In this document: piece after piece, positions 26,181-36,400 of the stretch
How the letters are laid out: the number at the start of each line of letters is the position of its first letter
Position numbering within the stretch: the first letter of the stretch is position 1
NCBI RefSeq assembly: GCF_037038585.1
Contig: NC_092523.1
Span: 30,385,501 to 30,449,500 of the forward strand
Origin: Patagioenas fasciata
Lineage: Eukaryota; Chordata; Aves; Columbiformes; Columbidae
Direction: 5' to 3'
Length of the DNA: 64,000 nt
Made by a program: the position numbers and the translations under genes
Notes under the pieces: model-generated
Seen by the model: only the letters and a program-made list of their open reading frames with translations
What the model was told of the DNA's origin: nothing
Databases searched by the model: none

Positions 26181-26340
26181 GTGCAAAGATGCAGTTTTGC
26201 GTTTGTGCCACGTGGCGGTGCTGGTGCGCAGAGCCCGATGCCCGGAGCTGGAACGGGCGGGCGGGAGCGGGGCAGCATCGCCGCGGGTAACAGCACCTGG
26301 GTGCTTATTGCTGGGAGGCACTGGGAGAGGGAGGGCAGAG
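26181..26340. promoter_or_regulatory. Small CpG cluster beside the pyrimidine tract
   Basis: About 14 CpGs occur between roughly 26178 and 26305 by eye count, with GGGCGGGCGGG-like GC-box sequence. The cluster ends just before the long pyrimidine tract. It may be a small promoter-like island. Open frames crossing it on either strand run straight into the repeat and are artefacts. Confidence 0.35.
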
Positions 26341-26349
26341 GCTTTGCAG

Positions 26350-26873
26350 CTTTTCTTTTCTTTTCTTTTCTTTTCTTTTCTTTTCTTTTCTTTTCTTTTC
26401 TTTTCTTTTCTTTTCTTTTCTTTTCTTTTCTTTTCTTTTCTTTTCTTTTCTTTTCCCTTTCCTTTCCTTTCCTTTCCTTTCCTTTCCTTTCCTTTCCTTT
26501 CCTTTCCTTTCCTTTCCTTTCCTTTCCTTTCCTTTCCTTTCCTTTCCTTTCCTTTCCTTTCCTTTCCTTTCCTTTCCTTTCCTTTCCTTTCCCCTTTCTT
26601 CCCTTTCCCTTTCTTCCCTTTCCCTTTCTTCCTCTCCTCGCCTCCCCTCCCCTCCCCTCCTCCCCTCCCGTCCCCCCCCCTCCCCTCCCCTCCCCTCCCC
26701 TCCCCTCCCTCCCCCCTTCCTTCCTTCCTTCCTTCCTTCCTTCCTTCCTTCCTTCCTTCCTTCCTTCCTTCCTTCCTTCCTTCCTTCCTTCCTTCCTTCC
26801 TTCCTTCCTTCCTTCCTTCCTTCCTTCCTTCCTTCCTTCCTTCCTTCTCTCTCTCTTTCTCTCTCTCTTTCTC
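26350..26873 (+). repeat. 524-nt polypyrimidine tract (TTTTC, CCTTT, CCCCT, TTCC and CT blocks)
   Basis: From 26350 to 26873 the + strand is all C or T except single G bases at 26640 and 26670. Blocks in order: (TTTTC)n about 26351-26455, (CCTTT)n about 26456-26590, mixed CCCTTTCTT, (CCCCT)n about 26641-26715, (TTCC)n about 26716-26847, then CT/CTTT to 26873. Mirror symmetry inside the blocks means it could form intramolecular triplex (H-DNA). The C-rich middle gives G runs on the minus strand. Five long frames over it (195-296 codons, Ser-Phe-Leu-Pro on +, Glu-Arg-Lys-Gly on minus) are repeat translations. Length is likely polymorphic and hard to assemble. Confidence 0.97.
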
Positions 26874-29800
26874 GCCATTTCAGCCTATTCACAGGCTGTA
26901 TTATCAGACACCAAGGGCACAGTTTGCTATAAATAAAAGTGAATGGATTAACCCTTCAATCATACTTTCACTTGAGCTTTTCCTTCTCGATAGGAGGTTA
27001 TTCCATGACATTACACATCCTCAGGAAAAGGACACTAGCAGCAGTTAGGCCAAGACAGTGGTGTGTCGCTTTTTTTCCTGTTGGTACTATACTTCAGTAT
27101 AAGCAGTAGATCAGTAAATCTACATTCACAAGAGTGACTTTTAGAAGTTGTGGCTTACTGACTTGAGTTCTTCTGACAGTTTTGTCACTTTATGATCTTG
27201 TTTTTCTGATTTTATTCTTTTCAGTGACTGGTCTTTGTTTGCTTGTTTGGTTTCCGTCAAATATTGTAACTTTACAAATCACTTTATTGGTGGCTGATCC
27301 AGATACCAACCCTGGCCCCCTCCCAGCTGTGCATTATCACCACCTTGCTGGCAATTACCACCCCAACTGTTCATTCTGCTACAATTGCAGCTTACTTGAT
27401 TGCTCTATCTGCTAAAGTTTCGTGGTAAAAAACACCAAAACCAAAACAAAAAAAAACCACCGCTCCCCCCCCCCCCATTTCATTCTGGGGATTTTACCCT
27501 ACACACCTTATGTTACTCATTTGTTCTTAAATTTAGGATAATTTCACAGGTCTGAGAGTGGCAAAATAAATATTAGTATTGAGCAGAACTGAGATAATGA
27601 TAACTTCAGCAACAGATTGAAGGGTTAATTACCTGATACTTGGTAATAGGAGACAGAAGGACCTTGCTATTCCCTATATATGACCCTATATATATATATA
27701 AAAATCACCCTACATGTGAAGGTTTCTTTTGACCAATAATAGTATTATGTTCTAGTTCAAGGCTGAATTTTGGCAAAGGAATCTTATAACTCCTTACAGG
27801 AATTTACTCACTGTCAGAAAAGACATTTGTTCAGTGTCAGAAACTGCGATCCACATGGGGCACTCTGTGGTGTTGTCCCCGTCTTTTAAGACTCATGGGC
27901 TAGGTATTTGAATAATTTCTGTGTCTGCAGACAGGAGACAGCCTTTCCAAGCACATTGCAATGCTGATACAGTAGTATTGTCTTTCAGGAACCAAGAGGT
28001 ATTATTAGAACTCTCACTGATTGAAACTCTGTTAGAGATCACTGTAACATCGAATTTATGACAAACGTATACATGCAGTGTCAAGATTAAGTATTTATCA
28101 TGAGCAGTGCATAACAAGGTACTCCTCTGCAGTTTTGATCCAAATAACATTGATTATGGTTAATATAGAGTATGATTGCAGTAAGATTTCAAATCATGCC
28201 TTTTCCAGGTATCTAAATATTCACTTTTTATTTTGGCTGTCTACCTCTGACACTTCCAGATGAGAGCTCTTTAGTTGTTGATAATTATTTTTTTGTAAAA
28301 TTAGGGGTTTTCTTCCTAAGATGAGCATAATAATAGAGGTTATGTATGTTTTCTCTGAATTGCTTATTATAGAAATCAGTTATATAATTTATTTTATGTT
28401 GGCTCTCATCAAATAATAAATATGAAAAGTGACAGATTTTTCCTTCTTTCAGTCCCAGTGTACCTGAAATGGATTTGCTGCTTTCCTAAATCATTATTTT
28501 TGGAATGAATGAACACCATTCCAGAAAGAGGAAAACACGGAGAGTTATTTCTATCTAATATTTTCCCAATGCTTTAATTTATTTTCAAAGTGCCATATGC
28601 TTTGAAGTTCATTTAATGACATCTTAGGTGGTTTTTTTTATTGTTTGGTGGTATGCTAGAGTTGTTTTGACAGAACTGAGCAAGGTGGAAGTTGTCCTGG
28701 TATTTTAAAAATAAAGAAAATAATTTGTATTCTAAACAAAAGAATTAATAAGACTGAATTTATATTGGTTAATTAGTATGACATACAAAAGTGGTGAAAC
28801 TAACACATCTTTATGTTAAAAGAAGGACAAAATGCATTTCTGTTTGTTAATCCCTTTTTAAGAAGAAAGGCTGAAATTAACTTGAAGCTGAAATTTCAGA
28901 TTCATGTGATTCCTGAAGTTTGAATCTTAAGACAATCTTCACATTTCCTTGAATGTATCAACTATGATAATACCTATGGAGCCCAATCTGTTGAAATCAG
29001 GGTATAAGCTGTTTCCTCACTCCAAAATCATAGAATCATGCATCTCTTTGCTGTTTTACATGCTTTTATCCAACTTCATAATTTTTCTTGGAGGTAGTAG
29101 TAGCAGTACTAGTCCACGTAACAATTTATAACTTGTTTGTAGTCCTTCCTGCCTACTTTCCAGATCCTGACCGATGGATAACTGAAATGTTTGCCTTGAT
29201 TTATGTTGAATTCTTGGGGCATTACACCAGTATTCTGAACAGACTCTAGAAACCTCTCTACATGTCCAGATTAGTTTTTTTGTTTGAGAGCATGTTATTG
29301 TAGGTTTGAAATATTGCTTCTGGGAATCCAAAAGAGTATTGCTGAGAAAATTAAAATCAATGTAGAGGTCAATCCAAGTATGATTACTGGGTCCTGTAAA
29401 ACAGAAGTGCATTTCTGGTAAAACTTCAGTTGATTTATGAGATATATCTATTTGATTATCTTTCAGCCAGTGAATATTTCCATTTTATTGGTAGCATTAC
29501 AATGTAGTCTAGCTACATTGTAAATTACAAGCATAGTTTATCCACAGTTGTTTGTCTAAAATTATGTAGGAACTTTGCCTAAGCCAGCAATATTACCAGA
29601 TGACCTGTTTTCCAAGGATTTTCTTCCTTATTTGTTTATCTGACTTTCAGGTTGATTTATTCTGTTTTTTTTTTTTTTTACCTATGAAAACATGCAGGTC
29701 TTGAAGATAGTGTGAACGTATTGACTCTTCTCCATCCTGTCGCAGGGAAATGTAGTACTGCTCAGAACGGCGTGCACTTGTAGCTACATCTGGTATTCAG

Positions 29801-31141
29801 CATAAACTTCAGAAGAACTCAACTATCAGAATACTGCATAACAATAGTTGCCAATTTGTATTGTTTTCTGCTGTTTTTCTTAAATCTTCTTTAAATGTTT
29901 GATTTGCACTCTCTGTTGTTTCAGAGCTCAGTAAAGTTACTGCAACAGAATGAGTTAACTCCTGATCTCTTTGCCACTGCAATATTTGGAAGTGCCTTGA
30001 CAACTAAAACCGTTTCAGAATTTTCAGGCTGCGTTGGTGGTCACAGAGAACAACAATTTGCTTCATGCTCTGCCATTCTTCAGCTTTTATGTATTAGATC
30101 CAAAATTGATCTAACCTGCTATGGGTTTTTTTTTTTTTTTTCAGTGAGTAAATATTTTAGTAAATCAGATTTTCAGCCAATTAGGTCACATATTGCACCA
30201 GATCTGTACTTTTAGTTGTTGTATTATCAGGGGAGGCAGTGTTGCTATTAATGAAAAAATAGAAATTCTGTAAATGCTTTCTGAGTTTAATAATAATCTG
30301 AAAGTAATTTCACTTGGTCTTTTGGCACTTGAGTCGCTTTGGAATCCAGCCAGTATTTGAGAGCTTCAAGGACTGCGAGCAATTCACTGCTGCAGGCCAC
30401 TTCTAGGGTTTAAAAATTACCATGGTTGGCTCATATTTTTGCACATTTTCAAGGGATACACCATGTCACAAACATTTTCCTTCAGAATAAAAAAACCTAG
30501 AAACATGAACAGCGACTTTTTAACATTGATTAAAGTTCATAGGCATGGTCAGAGCAAAACAAGGTTTTCTCTGCTAAATTGGAACCACTGTGAAAACACT
30601 CTGAGGGCATTCTGTCTTTCTGTAGATGTATTTCACATTAAAGATGACATTTCATCAGTAATTACCCTGCTTTGTTTACCCACCACTTGTGCTGTCCCAA
30701 AGCTAATTTGGCACTAGTAGCTCTCCATCTTGAAGGCTATTTGGAACTACATATTGGATCAGGGCATGGTGAGTTTAAGCCAATAACTAAATTATGTATG
30801 CAATGGTAAATAGTTTGTGATAATGAAAACACATTTGTTTGTCATAGATCGTATTGGTCTTCTTCTGAAACACAAAAACTCTTGTAATAGGAACACTGAT
30901 GCTATTGGTGCATTATTATTTTATGTTTCAATTAAAACCAATTTCTGATGATGTTAAGAAAAATTTTAATATTTTTTTTTTTCAGTTGAACAGCTTGCTG
31001 GATATGCTCCTTTATTCGTTTCCATTCAGATCCTTCTAGGAAAATTACAAAGACCTATTAATGCCAGCATCTTTAAGAATAAAATAAAATTATTATTATT
31101 ATATTTACCAAGTCCTTTCAGGCATCTGTGCCAAGGGGGGA

Positions 31142-31190
31142 GAGTAACCTTTTGAATTTCCCTAAAAGAGGGAGTAACCTTTTGAATTTC
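31142..31190 (+). repeat. 30-bp-period direct duplication
   Basis: The 19-base string GAGTAACCTTTTGAATTTC occurs exactly at 31142-31160 and again at 31172-31190. The near-identity indicates a recent slippage or microduplication. Confidence 0.9.
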
Positions 31191-31922
31191 ATTTACCCTC
31201 TCCTGGTGAGTCATTTGGCTGCTCACAGCCAAGTGAATATTCATTCACAGAAAATGAATATGATCTGGTTGTGAATAATGTCTGTGTTGCATTTAGAACA
31301 GTCATATCATTTTTTTCCAGTTCTGGAATTGCAAATATATCTTCAGTTCAGATATCTGTACTATTCTTCTAATTTTGGCGTGGCTACATAGAACTTGACC
31401 AGCTCAGGAGCATGTGTATAATATGGACATACCTAGAAAAAATGAACAAACAAACAAGCAAGCAAACAAACACAAAACAGAGCTGCTTTCCTTATTGTCA
31501 TTGTAATTATCTGTAAAAGAATGTTTTGTATTTGTTTTTTAGGTATATCTTTACTGATTATGCTCTACATTAAATTATTTTACAAAACATACTGGAAATT
31601 TTAACCAACAAAACTATTCATTAAAGATGATGCAGAGCTGCTTTTCACTAATGAAATGTTAAAGTTCATCTCATATAGCTAAAGTGCATTTAGGTATAGG
31701 TTCTAACTCATAAAGCACACTATGGTGTGAGACAACTAAAGTTTCTTTATGTATTATATGCAGATGTGCCCAGGCAAGAAAATAAAAGATTGATCCATCA
31801 AACAGTATCAGCTATTACTTTATTTTGAAGCAAAAATTCAGGTCCATGCAGGTTGTCCTTGTCAGGAAAAGGATGAAATCACGTGTCTTAAGGGTGATCG
31901 CCCTATTTATTGACAAAGAATG

Positions 31923-32030
31923 AAAAAAAAGAAAACAAAAATCCAAACCAAACCCAGAAAACCAAAACACAACTGTTTCCTTACAAGAAGGTTGTTTTTT
32001 GTTGTTGTTGTTTTTGTTTTGTTTGTTTTA
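31923..32030. repeat. A/C-rich arm facing T/G-rich arm, possible imperfect hairpin
   Basis: An A/C-rich stretch (31923-31973) is followed after about 16 bases by a T/G-rich stretch (31990-32030) made of GTTGTTGTT and TTTTG units. The arms are compositionally complementary and could fold back imperfectly. This is seen in sequence; folding is inference. Confidence 0.5.
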
Positions 32031-32823
32031 CGATTTCAAGAACTCCAGTCAACACCTAAACTGAAGAAAGTAATTTCTTATGATAATCCTATGAGATGAC
32101 AGTTTTACAGGATCACTGTTCGATGGGAAAGCCCTTTCAATGGTTGTTGCCCTTCCCTACAATTCCCTCTCAGGTTCCCTTTTTGAAGCTGTGCTGTGGA
32201 CGTGACTTACAACAAAGATGCAGGTGGGAATGACCAGCCAGGGGCAGCAGAAACAAAGCAGGAATGGTTTTAGCATGGATTTACAGCCTGAATGCTTTTA
32301 TAGCTGCATTTTGATGTTCCATTTCCTTCATATTTCTAGAGTCTTGTTCTTCTTTTTCTACCTCTCTCTCGCTGAAGCAAAAGCTAGAAAAACCTGTCTT
32401 ATTCTAATGAGATTTAACATAACCTATCTCTACTCTTCTGTACAAGACTCGCTCCGCTCTGTTAACGTTAGAATTTCCATTTCCTTTCACAGAAATGCCC
32501 TATTTCCCAGTAGAGACTACAGTCTTCCAGAAGCTACTGTTCAAACTCTTCAATCTGACAGAACAGAGCATCTCCCATTTCCAGCTGTACCTGCAAAATC
32601 AAACTCGTTCATATTAGAGAAGGACGATGCAAGTTTTGAATAGATAACGTGATGACAGATGCATAAAGGTGTATATCTCTGGAAGTAACCCCACATCCTC
32701 CAAGCCAAAAACAGTGAAGTATGTTGTTAGTGGTGGTTTGCGTTAGACAGGACTGTCTAGGTCCACATAGGAGAATATTCATCCTGGATCCCATTGGCTA
32801 CATTTGGTGTTCCTCTGGGGAGG

Positions 32824-33486
32824 TGTCGAGGGTTAGGATTGCGGGGTGACAATCAAACTCTGGCAGATGTATTGTTAACCTCCTCTCCCCCCCACTTCCC
32901 CCTTTTGCCCCTCCCTCTGCCCCCTTCCCACTCAGGACAGGCGATCGGGAGGGAAAGAAGGACAGAGAGAAGAGAGTTGGAAAAGTTAAAGATGTTTTAC
33001 TAATGCTACTAATAAGAATACAGAAAATAACACAAAATATACAAAACGAATCTTGTAAGTCTCAGCAACCGCAGAGCCAGCACCCAAAGTCCTGGATTAG
33101 ACTCTGTAGCCAACCGGAGCTGGATTCAGTCTCTCACTAGGCCTCAGTTCGCAGGGACGACCAGCAAGGTCCTCTCCTAATGTCAGCCATGAGGAAAAAA
33201 GGGAAAAAGGGAAAAAGGGCCGAGATCCTCGTGATCTCCCACTTTTATAGGAAGTATTCACGTGAATGGAATGTTATACACCATTGGTCAGTCTCTCGGT
33301 CATCAGTTTCTCGTTGCCCCTCTCGCGAGATGTCCATCCGTGCTTATCAATAAGTTTGCATTCCATTGCTAGGTTTAACCAAAACATGTGTTGGGTTCTC
33401 CAGGAAAATGCAGCTAATATGAAGGCTTTAGCTGACAGGCAAAAATTCACTAAAAGAGAAACTTGTTTTTTAACAAAACCAGGACA
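32824..33486 (-). mobile_element. Solo LTR of an endogenous retrovirus (copy A, minus strand)
   Basis: Read on the minus strand, the element runs from TGTCCTGG (33486) to TCGACA (32824), giving TG...CA ends and 663 bp. It is flanked by a perfect 5-bp duplication GGAGG (32819-32823 and 33487-33491). A 5-bp duplication fits class III (ERVL-like) elements, but that class call is inference. Promoter marks on the minus strand are an E-box palindrome TTCACGTGAA (33257-33266), a TATA box CTATAAAAG (33242-33250) and an AGTAAA possible poly(A) signal (32996-33001). An intact palindrome TCTCGCGAGA is at 33321-33330. No internal retroviral genes flank it, so it arose by LTR-LTR recombination. It is the same family as 55890-56542. 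Confidence 0.93.
33321..33330. promoter_or_regulatory. TCTCGCGAGA palindrome (BANP-type motif) in LTR copy A
   Basis: The exact 10-base palindrome TCTCGCGAGA lies in the U3-side part of the LTR, about 75 bp upstream of its TATA box. This motif is established as the binding site of BANP at CpG-island promoters. The equivalent site in copy B (56042-56051) has become TCTCATGAGA. Confidence 0.6.
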
Positions 33487-36400
33487 GGAGGTAAATTTTT
33501 AGCTTGTGCTTTTTCTGCTGAAAATGCCTGCAGTTGTGTACGGTTGTGGCAGGGCTGCCAGAGTGTCGTTTTTCTGAGATGATACCAGGGTTGTGTACTG
33601 TGTGCATGAAGTGTGATACACGACGGTGGTAGAGATGTGTTTGAGAGCACTGTGTGCTGAGGAGGAGTCTATTGAAATAGCATTGGGGGACTGCAACTGT
33701 GTAAGGAGGAAAGAGCCAGCCCTGCTGTGATCTTGTCTGTGCTACGCTTAGGTTAAAGTCCTTGGAAAAATTATCTCTAGACTGCACCCAAGCTTTGTCT
33801 TAGAGGAACTAGTCCGTTTGCTCCACATGAGAGCCTAAGCAGAACTCAAGCTGAGAGCTTGTATCATTTGATGATATAAATGAACATATGCACATTTCAG
33901 CTGCAAGAAATATCTCTAGTATTTTCTTTGTCTGTGACTGCAAGGACTGATTAATAAATAACATCTGACATGCTAACAGATAATTTTATGAAGATGAGGA
34001 TATTTAAAGAAAAATATGTCTAGGGAATATTCAAAGAGATCAAAAGCTTGCTTTCTTCATAATGCTGTTAGGCACTGAAACTAAAACAATAAATTTTGCA
34101 TCAAAGTATCACCCTGTCTCATTGCAGCATGGAAGCCAATCTGATTTAGAGCAAGGTTCCTGAACTGCTGGCCTGTGAACTGTCTGGCCTGAATGATGAA
34201 TCTTCTCAGGCCTGTATGATTTTGATGCAGTTGTGCTGGGAATCTAGGTCTGCAAACTACTGCTGAGCCTATCCATCTCCAGGACATGATAAACTTGGTT
34301 TTTAGGAGTCCTAAAGCTCATACCAGGCCACACTTACCAACATGTTAGACGGTCCTGATTTAGAAAATAAACAATGTAGAAACAGCTTTTTCTTTTAGAT
34401 GAAAATAATATAAAACCAGAATAACAGTCTATTTGGCACTTCATTCTGTAATATGAGAACCTACATAATATAAATCATATTATACATTGACAACATCCAA
34501 TAACATATATTGTATGTACCTGTAAGAGAATAAAATAAAAATAATAAGTATAAACATTTAAAAAATCAATTATAACACATTTTCATTGTATTTTGTAGGA
34601 AATATTGAGACTACTTAGACTTGTTCTGAATTGGAATGAGGTCAGATTTTGAAATGCCTTTGTTTCCCATCAAGTGGAAATTCAAAGTGCTGATCAGCTC
34701 TATTTTTAGGGAACTTTGTAACTGATTAGATCTCAGACTAATTAGATTTTTTTTTTTTCAAAAATCCAGAAAAGGAACCTGTCATTTTGAGTTCCTGAAA
34801 TGAGTTGCTGTATGTGTGATGCAGTTCGTACATCTTTGTAGTCAATCTACTCTTAAGTCAATCATTTGTATGCATATGTAAATTTGTCTTTGTTGATTGT
34901 TCTTTTTTACCCAATCATAAATAATAAATACAGCAAACATTGCTTTCTTTATTACTTTTACACCTACCATAATCTGTATAGGAGAAATCATGCTAAAACT
35001 GAAGTTCTTAGAAAAGTCAGAATTCTGAACTATTAGGCTGTCATTACTTTGGATGCCCGTGTAATGTACAAGAGTATGCATGATTAAGTGAAAACAACTG
35101 GGCTAAAACCTTCTGTTCTGACTGATTTACTCGATTAGACTGCACACGATTTTCAAGGTTTGACCTTTCAGCCTGAGCTTAGATAATCACATTGACAAGA
35201 TTGTTAAAGGTGCTACTGTGCAGTTTCCTTATTATAGCCAATGTCAGAATGAGCTAGGAGATTTGTGTTTACACGCTTTCAAATTCTGATTAAATGAAAT
35301 GTAAATCTCAAAACTTCCAACTAGTGTTTCAAGTTAAAACTTATCTTTGTCTATAGCATAAGAAGAAAACTGCATCTCAGATTAGTAAAGTACAGGTGCG
35401 TCTTCTGGGCATTTTTGCATTAGCATGCCTCTGTGGATCTTGTTATTGCTCTTACGCTGAAAGAGTAACCACAGCCCCCAAAGAGTCTCTGAGTGAAATT
35501 CACCCAATGGAGATGGAACTTGGAAATACTTGCACAGTATTTTATAAAAAATGTAAGCCACAAAGGCCAACCCTACGTCTTCATCTGACAAACCAGTCAC
35601 GTGCTCAGGCTCTGAAATAACCTGTGGCGATGTGTTTTACTCAAAAGGACAGCCTAGTGAAAAGTTCTGATAGCTTTTTGATCTCAGGATCCACACTGTA
35701 TCTTTGCCCTTTGAAATCTTTGAGAGAAACATAAGGAACATGTCAGTTAACGATTTGGAAGTGCATAAGTACATCCATTTTTCATAGAGAGTAAACTCTT
35801 GCCAGGAAAATTTAATAAAGTAATTTGCTGAAGCAGAAGAATGTTGATAATGTTGGATGCATTCAGCATACCTAACCAGCACACAATACTGGCAGCTAGT
35901 TCTTTTTCTAGATAAACAGGGGATCTTAGACCTAAATGTTTGAGTGATTCACGTGTGTCTACGTTAAAAAATCACACATATAGAATATCATCACCTGGGA
36001 ATTAAAAAGAAAATGATCCCCATGGTATCTCACAAGGCATCTTAGAAGATTTTATTCTTGCGTTTCCATCATTGCAGGTTTTCATCTGCAATGGCAAAAC
36101 CGTGTTATAGAAAATCCCTGTCAAATAGAATTCTGTGGCAAAAGTTTTATTCTCAGGTAATATTAATTCATAAGAAGCAAAGGCTTTTTCTGAAAAAGGA
36201 TGGTTCTGCTGAGCTGTCTTCTAGACTGTTTGATCTTCAGTTTCTTTACAATATTATTGTTTTGAAAAGCGAGTTTGTCTTAATTATAATGAAAAATGTT
36301 CAAGACTTGGAAGAACTGGTGAAATTCTCAGTTTTGACTGAACTAATCCAATTACCTACTTTGGAGACTCAGAAAAAGAGGAAAAAGGGAGAGATTTTTA

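Larger units (their letters stand above)
26874..32823. other. AT-rich non-coding DNA with minor simple repeats
   Basis: I see no gene. Minor repeats: A/C-rich run ending in C12 (about 27428-27476), (TA)7 at 27687-27700, T15 at 29665-29679, T16 at 30126-30141, (ATT)n at about 31088-31101, (CAAA)-like run at about 31446-31475. Two special repeats are listed separately (31142-31190 and 31923-32030). A 141-codon ATG frame at 32218-32643 (+) is not recognisable. Confidence 0.5.

Noticed and set aside
25988..27048. Five long open frames (195-296 codons) on both strands
   Set aside because: They are translations of the pyrimidine/purine simple repeat and contain nothing but repeat-encoded residues over most of their length.
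29026..29045. ATCATAGAATCATG, similar to a CR1 tail
   Set aside because: No CR1 3' UTR follows on either side, so the match is too short to support.
34140..34230. GGCCTG-rich stretch that faintly resembles the end of an old hAT-type DNA transposon
   Set aside because: Similarity is weak, and no terminal inverted repeat pair or 8-bp target duplication could be found.
35396..35620. Frame with a signal-peptide-like start and several cysteines, resembling a small secreted peptide
   Set aside because: The first codon is GTG, there is no upstream in-frame ATG that I could support, and the 5' flank lacks a good splice acceptor tract.
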